DNA from: Lumnitzera littorea
Lineage: Eukaryota > Streptophyta > Magnoliopsida > Myrtales > Combretaceae
Direction: 5' to 3'
DNA: 64,000 nucleotides
NCBI GenBank assembly: GCA_024138015.1
Contig: JAMXBB010000009.1
Span: 96,084,098-96,148,097 of the forward strand
Below, in pieces: positions 22,138-33,725 of the stretch; position 1 is the stretch's first letter, and each line of letters starts with the position of its first letter. Both the position numbers and the translations under genes were made by a program. The notes under the pieces were generated by a model. That model was not told where the DNA came from. It worked only from the letters and a program-made list of their open reading frames with translations, and searched no databases.

Positions 22138-24698
22138 GGTGAAAGTTGAGTAAAACATTGCCATTAAAGATAAAGAGACCATTTTTACCCTAAGGAAAAA
22201 ACTATACTAAGAAGCACTATAGTTAACTAGCCATTCTAAGCTTGGTCCACTAAGGATTTAAGCAAAAAGAATAGAAGACACTTTGATGGTTAGCAAGCTA
22301 AAGGTGAGATTTAGGTGTTTCAAATGATAACTAAAGTTCATAGGTTTGGCTTAACAAATGATAACAAAGGTTCCTAAATTATCTAAGGGAGATCTACAAA
22401 GGATAATCGAAGCTCCTAAGTCTAATTTATCTCAAGATAACTAAGGTTCCTAAGCTATCTATGAGTGAACAAATGAAGTTCTTAAACATAAGAATAACTT
22501 GTATTCTAAAACTTATCAATAAAGGATAACCAAGGCTCTCAAGTTTAATTTATCAAAGGATAACTAAGGTTCCTAAATTTTCAACTGAATGACTTGGTTT
22601 CACAATTGAGGATAACTAAAATTCCCAATCTAAGGATAACTAGGACTCCTAGATAATCAAAGCTTATAATCAAGAATAACCAAGGTTCTTATGAAATAAC
22701 CCAAGTTTTTAAATAGAAGGATTACTTGGTTTCATAATTGAAGATAGCTAAAGTTCTTAATTGAAAAATAACTATGGTCCCCAGATAGTCAAAGCTTCTA
22801 ATCAAGAATAATTAAGGTTCGTACAAAATAACTTAAGTTCCTAAACATTAGGATGACTTAATTTCACAATCAGAGAGAGTCAAAGTTCCTAGACTAAGGA
22901 TAATTATAGTTCCTAGATAGCCAAAACTTCTATTAAGTATAACTAAGATTCATATGGAATAACTTAAATTCCTAAACAAAAGGATTACTTAATTTCACAA
23001 TTGAAGATAGCCGAAGTTTCTAATCTAAGGACAACTAAGACTCCTTGATAACCAAAGCTTCTTATCAAGAACAACTAAGGTTCCTATAAAATAATCTAAG
23101 CTCTCTTAAATAGAAAGATCACTTGGTTTCATGATTGATGATAGCCAAAGTTCCTAATATAAGGATAACTAAGACTTCTAGATAGCCTGAGCATCTTATT
23201 AAGAATAACTAAGATTCCTATAAAATAACCTAAATTGCTAAACATAAGGATAAATTGGTTTCATGATTGAGGATAACCAAAGTTCATATTCTAAGGATAA
23301 CTAAGACTATTGGATAACCAAAGCTTTTAGAATAACTAAGGCTCTTGTTGAATAACCTAGGTTCCTAAAAATAAGGATAAGTTCCTCAAAAGAAGGACAA
23401 CTCAATTTCAAGAATGAGGATAGCCTAACTTCCTAATTTAAGGATAACTAAGACTCCTAGATAACCAAAGCTTTGAATAACTAAAGTTCTTATAAAATTA
23501 CCAAAGCTCCCATTCATAAGGATAGCTTGGTTTCAAGATTGAGGATTATCTAAGTTCCTAATTTAAGGATACCGAGAATCTTGCATAACCAAAGCTTTTA
23601 GAGTAACTAAGGTTCCAATTGAATAACCTAAGTTCTTAAAAAGAAGGATAATTCAGTTTCAGGATTAAGAATAGTCATATCTTCTAAACTAAAATAAGTT
23701 GGGCCTACCTTACGAAGATAGGCGAAATTCCTAAACTAAGGATACTTATGACTCCTCAAGTTCCAAATTTTCTTTAAAAGATATAACTGATGGCCTTAAG
23801 TTCCCAAACTTGAAGATAACTCGGGTTTTCAAAACCAAAGATTCCTAAGTTTACAAAAGATGGCATGTAGCCTAAGGTTCTTCTAATGGATGATAAGGCC
23901 CCTAAAGATCTTATTGAAGGATAACTAGAGAACCTGCTGTACAAAATCTCAAATCCTTGAATTTTTTTTTTTTCTTGAATATTTAGGACTACCATGAAAA
24001 GCATACATTCATTCAATGAAAACTTAGGAAATCTCTTTTTTTTTTTTTTTGTCTAACTTTTCGTAACAAGTATAGATTCTTCACAAATGTTGAAAGCCGC
24101 TAATAAAGGAAGGGCTCACTCTTTTCTTGATCTTAGAGACAGTTGCATAAGATGGTTTGTCTTACAAGTGCTTCTTTCAAAGGTATCCCTTGAAATTTTT
24201 GTGGCAATAATGCTACGAGGGGCTAATAGATCTTTATGATTTTAAAATTTCTTCTTATGAGGGAAATGGTATCTCATAATTGATTGGTTTAGTCAAAACA
24301 AACGTCTTTACAATCTTGGCATAGATTTTACTCTCAACTATAATTCCAAAAATTGTGGTTCATCTCATAAGCAGCATGCTTTCATCAATCTTTTAGGTTT
24401 TCTTTTGACTATAATGTAATATAGGCTTTTGGTTTCAGTGAAAGGGATATTGATGCAGAGGCCAATTTTAAGAGAATTGGTTTTTTTTACCCAAGTTTAC
24501 AAATCAAGAACCCTTAAAAAACACTATAATTGTGCTTACCCTAATTCCAAAAGTAATTCTTACCAAAGATAAACTATTTTCTATGATCAAAAGAGCCTTT
24601 GAAAAGGGTAGATTTATAGGTAAACTATAGGCCATGTGTCATGATTGGTTTTGAGTTGCAATTTCTTTAGGGATCATTTTTTTTTTTTTTTTTGGGAG
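22138..24698 (-). repeat. LARD1 interior with ~130-bp tandem array
   Basis: No coding similarity. From about 22560 to 23700 a composite unit recurs. Its marker phrase, ACTCCTAGATAACCAAAGCTT or a variant, is found near 22644, 22775, 22908, 23033, 23175, 23302, 23450 and 23575, spacings of about 125-148 bp. Each unit is built from shorter phrases (AAGGATAACTAAG, AAGGTTCCTAA, CTTGGTTTCACAATTGAGGA). The segment 24050-24600 shares order and words with 49300-49770 in LARD2, e.g. ATAACTCATAATTAGT against GTATCTCATAATTGAT, showing common ancestry of the two element interiors. Confidence 0.7.
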
Positions 24699-25033
24699 TG
24701 GGGTTATTTGGTGTAGTGACTTTTCTAGTGGTGTTGGTTCAGTTTAAGGAGCTGCAAAGGATGCTGTTTCAACTAGCATAGCAACAACTCGTATGGAGTT
24801 TGGTGATTCAATTGAACTAAGATTAATTGAAGCAAAAAGAAGGATTTTTGTGAAAGTAGATGACTCTAGGAATTGAACAAGACCAATTTCATGCTTCAAA
24901 AATGAGTAGGAAGAGAGAAATCTTAGAGAGAAGAAGAAGCTCACAAGTTTATTTCAAGAGAGACAAAGCTTAGATTTTTGTTTTTGCAAAGAGTGTTTAA
25001 GAGCTTTCTTGATGCAAAAAACAAATACCTAAG

Positions 25034-25044
25034 CCCCTTTTATA
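25034..25044 (-). promoter_or_regulatory. LARD1 TATA box (5' LTR)
   Basis: The minus strand reads TATAAAAGGGG about 790 bp from the LTR start at 25833, a normal distance for U3. Confidence 0.6.
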
Positions 25045-25485
25045 CTCTTTGAAGCTCAAATTCACTCGAGAAAGTCCAAAAACACCATTAATTCAAGATT
25101 TCAAAATAAATGGGTTTTGATTAAAAAGAATCAAAATCAAAGCGATTTGAATGTACTCGATGGTCAAATACAATTTCTAGGTGCTTATTTTTACTCTAAA
25201 TACATAATGGACGCTTTGTTTTTTTATTAAGAAAAAAAAAGCTTGAATCAAGTAAATTCAATTCGAAGGAAAATCCAAGATTCAAATTTTTTTAATTTTC
25301 AAACCTCATTGTGACCCCTTAAATTACTATATTTAGACTTATTAATGATATGGAATAAAAATGTTCCAACTAATCTACAAGATTTTACCATTAACTAAGG
25401 TAAAAAAAGCACATTCGCTAATGGTAAGCCAACATGTGGCACAAGCAAGAACAAAAATTGAAAAGGCATCAGGTGCCTACAATAA

Positions 25486-25542
25486 GAGTCAAACCCTAGA
25501 TCTCTAAAACTCCAAAACATGCCTCAACCACTCGATTAAGCT
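25486..25542 (-). other. tRNA-like A-box/B-box pair in LARD1 5' LTR
   Basis: The minus strand reads AGCTTAATCGAGTGGTTGAG (A-box-like) and then GGGTTTGACTC (B-box-like) at tRNA-like spacing. It lies in U3, about 450 bp upstream of the TATA box. Confidence 0.55.
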
Positions 25543-25833
25543 TTTTTCTCATTTATTTACTACAATTACATTTTATTAACAACTAAGCTGTCTAAATCCA
25601 GTCCCATATATATACATATATATAAATAAAAAAAATCCTAACAATGACTTAAGACATAAAAGTTCTAGTTTCCTTAAAATTCTTTTATCGTAATTATTTT
25701 GTATTATTTATTTATTTTTTGAATTTATATATTTTTAATTTTCTCTCTTTTTTTTTATACTTTTGAATTAAGACACTTTTCTTTATTTAAGAAAAAATTT
25801 AAAAATACAAGAGGCAAAAATAGGATGTCTACA

Positions 25834-27405
25834 ACGGCCTAAGAGCCCTAGCGTGATCTAAGAGGTTGAGTTTAAAGGAGCATGGTCTAAGATCATGAAC
25901 ATGATTCTTAAGTGTGATCTTGTACCTTCTCTTTTTCTTCTTGTTTCTTGTTTCTTGTTTCTTTTCTTATCTAATCTTAACTTAACATTTTCTAAACATG
26001 TTTAGGAGTTTAAATTGATCGTAAAACTTGAGATTAAGCTAAAATCTAGAATCAAGAACCTAGTTAGATTTAGGTAACATGAAAATGGGATCTAAAAGAA
26101 GTTATTCTTCTGTATACTTTAGGTGTTGACGTTGAAAAGACTCTTGAGTTAGATACTTTCAATTATTCTTAGGACCTACGTACTTGAAACCTTTGGTTAT
26201 TGTTTGCTTGTGTAACGTAGCTATCATTGAACTAGACTACTCAATAATTGGCTAAGTTTTGATTGTTACTTGTGTTTAGCTGGACTTAAGGGATCATAAT
26301 GCCAATGTCCTTAAGATGGCACCTTATTGATCCTTAGGCAATGTTGTCTCGAGTGAAGTCTACCTGAGAAATGATTTGAGATAGATGGGTTAGTGTTTGG
26401 GGGTCGAAGTACTAATGTATCAGAACCAAGTAGGTTAGAGGTATTTGGGGGGCGTAGTGCTAGTGTCCCAATACCATTAAACAGGGGCTGCAGTGCCAGT
26501 GTCCCAACCTAAAAACCATATATGAAGTCTAAGGTACTCTGAGTTTGAGGTTAATTGCAAGTAATCTTAGTTATGCTATTTGATGACTTAATTAAAAATA
26601 ATAATGTATTATTTGATATTTCTCGTTGCATTACTGTAACTATGAACGTTACATGATATGTGTGTGTGCTTATGGGTTTTCATACTAGGTATTAGCTCAT
26701 TCTCCTTTTTCAACTGCAAGAACTTTAGAAGAGAAAATAAACTATGACAAGAATGGGGATGCATACTGTCATTATCAAGACAAAGATATTAGAGAGTTTT
26801 ATTATTATGATGATGATAAAATGTCATCTATCAGGATAGGAAAGTTAGAAAGACAAGATACTTGAGGATACTTGTTTCATCATGTGACCTTAAAAGTTTA
26901 TTTATGTTCATTTTTAGTTCTATTTATTGAAGAGACTTAATTGTGAATTTCAATTATATTTGAGAATTATTATTGAGAGAATTTATGAAGTTATTTTGCT
27001 AAATATTAGAGATCTTCAAGTTCTTGTTTAGCCTAAGGTGTCATTAAACTATTGGGAACACATGGTAGTTTGTGAAGTCTTGAGCTTGCAACATTACAAA
27101 GAACCTCAAAGATTATGTCAAAACCACTCAATCTATTGAAAACCTATTCTAGGTTATAATTTTCAAGTGAAAAAAAACTTTCCAGTTCTTAATTTTTCAT
27201 TATGCCCTTATTTTGTTTAGTACTTTTTTTTATTTTATATATATTATTTATTTTCTGATTATGCTTAAGTTTCCTACCAACTTAAAAAAAAAATCTCAAA
27301 ACTTATGTTGAAACCTTAAAGGTTTAGAGACTTTTTCCAAAATCCTACGAGGTATTATTGAGTTGGATAAGTACCTAGCGATAATCCTAGATTCAGACTT
27401 AGTAA
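25834..27405. repeat. Unassigned repeat-like DNA with a recurring 16-bp motif
   Basis: No coding similarity. The motif AGTGCCAGTGTCCCAA and variants occur at about 26298-26314, 26408-26423, 26456-26472 and 26491-26509. A CTTGTTTCTTGTTTCTTGTTTC pyrimidine repeat stands near 25938-25960. CTAGGTATTAGCTCATTCTC at about 26684 resembles the CTAAGTATTAGCTTACACCC at 33120, a phrase I associate with chromovirus LTR 3' parts, so part of this stretch may be an LTR relic. Confidence 0.35.
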
Positions 27406-28367
27406 AACTTAAGATTATCACGCTATGTGGTTTTCACAACCAAAAACATTATTTCGAAGGTATGTGAGATCAAAAAAATAAAGATTGTATTGAGAATTAC
27501 ATTTAAAACATATGAAAATATCCTTTAGAGTTAAGAGAGTTGCATATATATACATACAATTATTTACATTTTTTTATTAGTAATATACTTTCTGTTTGTT
27601 AATAATTTTTCATTTTATTAATATATATACGTACACTAATGCCTTCTAATCCTTAACAATTCTTTTCTTTCAATTATATATCCAATAAACAATACTTTAT
27701 ATAAAGGAAAATTATAAAAAAATCCTTAACGTTTATCTATTTTTCTATTTCAGTCCTTAACGTTTTCAATTTTTATCAAATAGGCAATTAGCTTTTTTGT
27801 TACAATGGACATATGGTAGCATGAGATTAGTTCACATGTAATTTTTAAATAAAAAATAATAAAATATTTTTAAAAAGAATAAAAAAATGAAAAAAAATCT
27901 AAAAAATTAAAAATTATACATTATTTAAAAATTACATGTGAACTAATCTCATGCTACCATATGTCCATTGTAACAAAAAAGCTAATTGCCTATTTGATAA
28001 AAATTGAAAACGTTAAGGACTGAAATAGAAAAATAGATAAACGTTAAGGATTTTTTTATAATTTTCCTTTATATAAAGTATTGTTTATTGGATATATAAT
28101 TGAAAGAAAAGAATTGTTAAGGATTAGAAGGCATTAGTGTACGTATATATATTAATAAAATGAAAAATTATTAACAAACAGAAAGTATATTACTAATAAA
28201 AAAATGTAAATAATTGTATGTATATATATGCAACTCTCTTAACTCTAAAGGATATTTTCATATGTTTTAAATGTAATTCTCAATACAATCTTTATTTTTT
28301 TGATCTCACATACCTTCGAAATAATGTTTTTGGTTGTGAAAACCACATAGCGTGATAATCTTAAGTT
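27406..28367. other. Perfect 447-bp foldback ending at an N: probable assembly artefact
   Basis: Bases 27406-27852 are repeated as their reverse complement at 27921-28367 with no difference that I can find, separated by 68 bp. The right arm stops exactly at the single N (28368). The arms include both the left part of the TIR element and unrelated outer sequence. A perfect arm next to a gap in a region where other repeats are old and diverged points to a foldback read or a wrong join. Confidence 0.75.
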
Positions 28368-28569
28368 NATATTATTATTTTATTTAGTTAAATTAATTAT
28401 ATGGATGAATTAAAATGCACCATGTGTCATGACTAACAAAAAAAGTATCGGAATGATTGAAATAAAAATTTTTTCAAACATTAAGAATTAAAATAAAATT
28501 TTTGAAATGTTAAAGACTAAAATAGAAAAATAGGTAAATGTTAAGTATCTTTTTATAGTTTCCCCTTTA
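27702..28569. mobile_element. Small TIR element (MITE/foldback type), disturbed by an assembly join
   Basis: The left end TAAAGGAAAATTATAAAAAA at 27702 and the complement of the right end (TAAAGGGGAAACTATAAAAA, ending 28569) are diverged inverted repeats. They continue for 130 bp or more, sharing ATCTATTTTTCTATTTCAGT-like and TTTTTTGTTA-like sequence. No ORF is present. This ancient imperfect pair is separate from the perfect inverted repeat at 27406-28367. Target duplications could not be recognised. Confidence 0.55.
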
Positions 28570-29984
28570 CACGAAGAATGACAAGTGCTGCAATCGGTAC
28601 ATTAAAAGTTACAGATCTTCCTAAAAGGCAAATCATTTCATATATATATATAATCATTTTATATACAAATACCCAGTAAAATCCCAAGATAAGTGTACTT
28701 GTTTTTCGGTGGAAATCTGTCGTATACTTTTCGTTGTACATTTTTTAGAAATTTTAGTTATGTACATCAGATCCATAAAATTTTCCCTTTTCGCGTTTAT
28801 ATATATAGATATATAGATATCCCATCAACATAATTTTGACGCAGAATATTAACAGACAGAAATAATAATCCCCAACAATATCATGTCACAAGACATCCAA
28901 CCCATATGCGATATATTGGCAATTTCACAAATAGTTCTTGCACGCAGTTTCACTTTCCAGCTGGCAGCACGAACGAAAATTGTAGACCACAAATTCGTAT
29001 GTTATCTTGGATTGGATTGGCTAACGCAAACATTATATTTATATTCCACAAAGAAGGCCTGTCCACCATAACTTTATTCCAATCCGATCCTTCGATATAA
29101 ATATACTCATTCTAGTTTAAGAGGGTCATTTTCAGAAAATCAAAATCAAAAGCCCAAATATCCTGTCTGATCTTTTTATCTAATCCACCTTAGTGCATTA
29201 AATGGTGCCACACAACACTCCCCAGTCAGGCAGCAGCACGTGCATCACATTTATTTCTTCATTTATCTCCAAAGAAATAGCCAAGAAATAAACATCTTTC
29301 TTTTTATTTATTTATTTTTTTTATTTTGCTCTTTGTGGTCCCTAATTGGTATTTTAGATAGCAAAATAGGGTTTTTTTTAAGTGTAATCCAGCCCTGTAT
29401 CAAGATATGCATCCAAAGTAGTGGTGTTGCTTCTGCTTATGGGGTTTTATTTATATCGGTTAAAAAAGGTAAAGGGTGTGTCTTTTAAGTTTGTCGTATC
29501 TTTGGATTCCTTCGTAATTAAATGGATGAAAAAGGCAACCCCATTTAGTGTCCTGACAAACCTTTTTCATAAGATTAATTATACGATTCCTGTAGTCTAA
29601 GTGATTAATTTATATTTTATGAACTGAAAAATCATAAAGGTCTACTTGCTGGGGACCGATATAATCAGATCATATATCTAATCTAATAACCCTTCAAGCT
29701 TGATTTGGAGTACTATCAAAGATTATCTAAAAATCTAAATGGATTGTGGTGTTTTGATTTAGAACGTTACACGGGAACTAGCTTAACCATAGTTTAATGA
29801 AAAACCACAGATTGCAATCAAGTGTGTTGGATAATAATAAAAGCTTATTATGCTTTTATTATGAAAATAATAAAAGCTTAACCCGTATTCTCAATGGAAA
29901 TAATAAAAGCTTATCCCGTATTTCATTATGCTTCCGCAATTTACTTTTGTCATCTCACAAATTTATCACCAACATTTCTTTTAG
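28570..29984. other. Unique-looking non-coding stretch with a G-box
   Basis: No supported gene. Base composition is less extreme than in neighbouring DNA and I see no repeat partner in the window. It contains a CACGTG palindrome at 29237-29242 and TATAAATATA near 29096, so it could be a detached gene flank. The overlapping 62-82-codon open frames at 28883-29488 show no recognisable domain and I do not call them. Confidence 0.4.
29834..29930. repeat. Short hairpin plus repeated AATAATAAAAGCTTA units
   Basis: An 11-bp perfect inverted repeat, ATAATAAAAGC (29834-29844) and GCTTTTATTAT (29852-29862), has a 7-nt loop. The same AATAATAAAAGCTTA word then opens two direct ~34-bp units (about 29863 and 29897), each continuing CCCGTATT. 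Confidence 0.85.
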
Positions 29985-30083
29985 TTAAGCAATTATTAGT
30001 CCTCCCATAGAGTGGCACCTAAAGTACACATGCTGTCCAATATAACTTAATATCACGTGTACCTTACTCAAACCCCTAAAACA
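29985..30083. repeat. Detached start of the duplicated segment, copy A
   Basis: Matches 35600-35690 of copy B: GAGTGGCACC, CCAATATAACTTAATATCAC and CTAAAACAA occur in the same order and spacing. In copy B this part runs directly into sequence that in copy A is found only at 33930, so copy A was split by an insertion. Confidence 0.7.
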
Positions 30084-30246
30084 AACACAATGCTCACTTC
30101 ATGAAATTGAAATTCAATTCTCCCTTTATTCTTTATTACGACATTTACTTGATTTTTTTATTATAAAATCATAATTCCGTAAAAATCCCTACTACTTAAA
30201 ATTAAGTAATAAGGATTCCTTAATTCAATTAAGAAATCACGATTTC

Positions 30247-30299
30247 TTACCTTTACCCTTACCTTTACCCTTACCCTTACCCTTACCCTTACCCTTACC
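30247..30299. repeat. ACCCTT hexanucleotide microsatellite
   Basis: Eight to nine units of ACCCTT / ACCTTT. It is not the plant telomere heptamer (CCCTAAA) nor TTAGGG. Confidence 0.9.
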
Positions 30300-30555
30300 A
30301 TTGCTATCACCACCGTTATTGTCGCCAATGTCATTACCCCCACCACCGCCACCGCCACCACCACCATCAGCAACCGTCGCCGCTACCATCAACCGTTGCC
30401 ACCATCAACCGCCACCTCTACCATCGTCACCACTATTGTAGTTACTAACATTATCATCGCCATCACCGTCGTTGTCGTTGTCATTGTCGCTCCAACCACT
30501 GTTGCCACCACTGCTGCCACTAATCACCATAGCCACCGCTACCACCACTATTATT
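30300..30555. repeat. Trinucleotide-rich block (ACC/CCG/GTC), left
   Basis: Imperfect triplets (CCACCACCGCCACCGCC, CATCAACCGTTGCC, GTCGTTGTCGTTGTC). The triplet structure opens frames on both strands (30161-30373 minus, 30396-30581 plus), which are low-complexity by-products. Confidence 0.85.
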
Positions 30556-31599
30556 ATAAACCCTTAAAATTTTCAACATAATACTTAAGGTGGACCCTAG
30601 TATACTATAAGACTCTAAAAGTTAATAAAACTAGTTAAGAGAAAAATCCTAAAATAACAATTGAAGATTCAATTACGTACAAAATTTTTAAACCTTAAAT
30701 GTATGTAAACATTAGAGACTGCTTTTGAAAGTAATAAAAACCCTAAAACTATAATTTAAGAATATAAAAGCACTAATTCATTATAATCTACTCTAAAATC
30801 CTAATTGATAATATATCCTAAGTAACATGATAAATCATACAAAATCGTTAGCAAATGATTAAGATAACTTTCAGTTATACATAAATGTATACAGTACTAA
30901 TTTAATTTATTAGATGATATTGCATTATAAATCATGTTAGTCTCATAGGTATATAACTAAGTTAGTATTATATAGATTTGAGTGCTTAGTTAATGTTTAC
31001 ACTATATATAAGTAATGTTAGTATTATAAATTATGTTTTCTGTGCTAATTACATTAAGCATGATACTAAATTTTATATGGAGATATAAATATCTATAAAA
31101 CGATTTTAATAGCTATTCTGACTAATTATTTTATTTAACTTTATATCTCCTTTCGTTTCCTTAAATTTTCTCCTGATTATCCTTAATTTTCTTATTATGT
31201 ATATTAATTTCATACAAATTTAAGAGAATTAACTAAGTCAACAAATGTCACTTTTAACTAGAAAATCCTTCTCTTTTCTAAAGTTTTTCTCATTTTTCAC
31301 ATGCATTTTTTTCTTCTTCTTATCTTCTTCTTGCCACCACACTTGGAGAATTCTAGGCCCGACTTATTTCAATTATAAAACACAATTTGATACAAAGTAT
31401 AGATCCCTTTTCTTCCTCATTCCCAAACCGTCACCCCCTTTCCCTTTCCTCACTTCCAACTTTCCCGATTTACTTCCATATTTCAACAACTCTTTATACA
31501 CTATATAAATTAACACTTTCATATATATTACAAGGAGTAAAATGTATGTTTTCATATGATTCTTATCATCTTAATTAGAAATTAGTTGTATATGTTACG

Positions 31600-32215
31600 T
31601 TAGTTTTGGAATTTATATGTAATATGTATATATCTGTTATTAAAGATAGAAATCTCTATACCCATACTAAGAGGTGTAGAAATACTTAGGTATAAGTGTA
31701 AAAATACATAAGTACATATACTATATGGATCCACGTGAAGTATTTGTGTATAGATTTTAGTAGAATACATAGTGTAATTATACATACATATAGGTAAGAA
31801 TAGGAAAACTACATGTACATATGTATAGATATCCTCATACTTGAATATTCTTTATATACATAACTTAAAATAAGGAGTATACTAAGTGTACATACTTATA
31901 ACCTACTAATTGAACCCATAAGTTGCAAAAATATGAATTCTACGAAGATTTCTAAAAAGGGTATAGAAGACATACGAAAATACGTATACCACCGTATGTA
32001 AATACATGTATAGGTATATCTACGGGTATAAATATGAATATATATACGAGTACACATACAAGTATATTAGAAGTATACATACATATGACATACATATAGA
32101 ATATATAAGTACATAAGTATAAAATTTGTACATAAGTAAATCATAACATAATTACTTAAAATACTATAAAATAGTATAATAAAATAATAAAAAATATAAT
32201 ATATACACATGTATA
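31600..32215. repeat. TACATA/TATACG-rich low-complexity block
   Basis: About 600 bp dominated by short pyrimidine-purine words (TACATA, GTATAC, TATACG, AAGTAC). It is an imperfect, drifting repeat rather than a clean microsatellite. No coding content. Confidence 0.65.
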
Positions 32216-32429
32216 CATATGTGAGCCGAAACTACTATAAGCCCATAACACACACATTAATTTGAGTTAACCTCATTTAAGTACGTAAAATAGTAATAAT
32301 AATACAAAGTCATCAAAATATAAGAACCTAATGGTTAATTAAATCATAAAGTACTAAAATAAGATATAAAAATGAACTAAGAATATTCAAGCTTCAATAA
32401 TTAAAATTTTGATAAATTTAATTCATATC

Positions 32430-33526
32430 ATAAAACACGGGTCTTAATGTCTAAAACGGACCTCACCATGTGAACGTTCTCCTGAAAATGATGAAAAACA
32501 ATTATAAGCTTGTAAACATCGAAGATAAAATAAAAAAGTTATATACGATTAGCAATTAAGTTCAACCAGATAAAAACTGATAGTAACGTAAGTAGAATTA
32601 AGTAAATAAATATCTAGAATTACTAGTTAACTCAATTACTTATTATCGTTGTTATCTCATAATGATCAGGTGATCCCAACGAGAGTGTAGATCTTCCAAT
32701 CGATTATTACGATTAAAGTAGGAGGCAGCATGGCCAAGTGAGTATTCACTAATACTAGGCGTTGGAAGCGCCAATCGCCTAGCTAAAGATCGAGTCTAGA
32801 GGCCTCCATTTAAGGGTGAGTATAGACTGTAGGAGCTCACTCACAATTATACTTAGAACTTAATTTTTATGAAAATAAAATATTTATTTGGTTTAAATAC
32901 GAAACGTGGAGTTTCGTAGAAAATAAGTTCTAGTATAATACCCAAATCTGATTGGTACTATGTATACTCCAACCCTGACTTCGGAGAGCGTTAAATCTGA
33001 ATTGCTTATAGTAACTAGATGACTGTATATATTGCATGGCACGTTGTTTGCTCGTTCGTTCATATAATTGAATTTAATGTATTTATAACTTGCTTGTAAT
33101 GTGACTAAAGGTTTTACTTACTAAGTATTAGCTTACACCCTCTTAGGCATTTGTTGCAGAACAACCTTTTTGTTGACACTGGCTGTAGGACACTAAAGGT
33201 TAGTGTAGGGACCTAAGCAAAAGCGAGTTATTCAGAGTATTGAGAGAACTTACTTTTGTAGAGTTTTATATGTGTACTTTTTATTTTGATAATATTGTAG
33301 ATACATATATGCTAGATAACTGTTTAATGTAATCTTCATAGTTTGAATCTTATATAATTATGTTTATATGATGGTATCGTTTCAATTTGTATGTTTTTAA
33401 GAAGCTAGTAGTTGTAGAAACTTTATATATAGTATGAAGAGTTAGTGATTAAAAAGGTAATCAATCTATGATTCTTTATGCTATATATGGCATCTACCTC
33501 GATTAGATCGCTCCCAAGTCATGACA
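32430..33526 (+). repeat. Chromovirus-like LTR fragment (possible solo LTR)
   Basis: The block CTTACTAAGTATTAGCTTAC (33118) leading to TTGTTGCAGAACAACC and an end of ...CAAGTCATGACA (33526) resembles the R-U5 part of plant chromovirus LTRs. A hairpin CTAGGCG...CGCCTAG lies at about 32755-32783. I cannot locate a matching start or second LTR. Family assignment is from memory of general LTR style and is tentative. Confidence 0.3.
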
Positions 33527-33530
33527 ATTA

Positions 33531-33725
33531 TCATCGGCACTAACTACCTCTACTACCGTCGCCACTACCACCACCAATCATTATAGCGACCGCCACCACC
33601 ACCGCCACCGCCGCCAATTACCGTAGTCACCACTACCGTTACCACCATCAACCATTACCGCCACCACAACTCCTACCACCATCGCCAGTCATCATCACCA
33701 CCACCGCCAGTCATCACCATCACTT
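33531..33725. repeat. Trinucleotide-rich block (ACC/CCG), right
   Basis: CACCACCACCGCCACCG-type triplets resembling 30300-30555, in the same orientation and 3 kb away, just inside the right end of the proposed insertion. Confidence 0.8.

Larger units (their letters stand above)
20941..25833 (-). mobile_element. Non-coding LTR retrotransposon (LARD1), minus orientation
   Basis: Two similar ~1.15-kb segments (about 20941-22122 and 24699-25833) flank 2.6 kb with no gag or pol. Orientation is set by three signals. The purine-rich tract ACAAAGAGGGATGGT lies next to the left LTR when read on the minus strand. TATAAAAGGG boxes lie on the minus strand in both LTRs. LTR termini read TGTAAACACT / TGTAGACATC on the minus strand. 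The interior holds a ~130-bp tandem array and a segment similar to LARD2 (24050-24600 against 49300-49770). The outer left edge and target duplication are uncertain, and I found no primer-binding site, so the 5' internal end may be deleted. Confidence 0.65.
24699..25833 (-). repeat. LARD1 right LTR (5' LTR on the minus strand)
   Basis: Aligns with the left LTR and ends GGATGTCTACA at 25833 (minus strand TGTAGACATCC). It keeps the TATA box and tRNA-like boxes at corresponding positions. The left boundary near the poly-T run at 24677-24693 is approximate. Confidence 0.7.

Noticed and set aside
28883..29488. Possible gene in the less AT-rich stretch with a G-box
   Set aside because: Overlapping short frames show no domain, no splice pattern I could support, and no conserved partner.
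30247..30299. Telomere-like repeat
   Set aside because: The unit is ACCCTT. It is neither the plant CCCTAAA heptamer nor a rotation of CCCTAA, so it is a plain microsatellite.
30161..30581. Val/Arg-rich and Thr/Val-rich open frames on opposite strands
   Set aside because: They are products of triplet and hexamer repeats with low-complexity translation.
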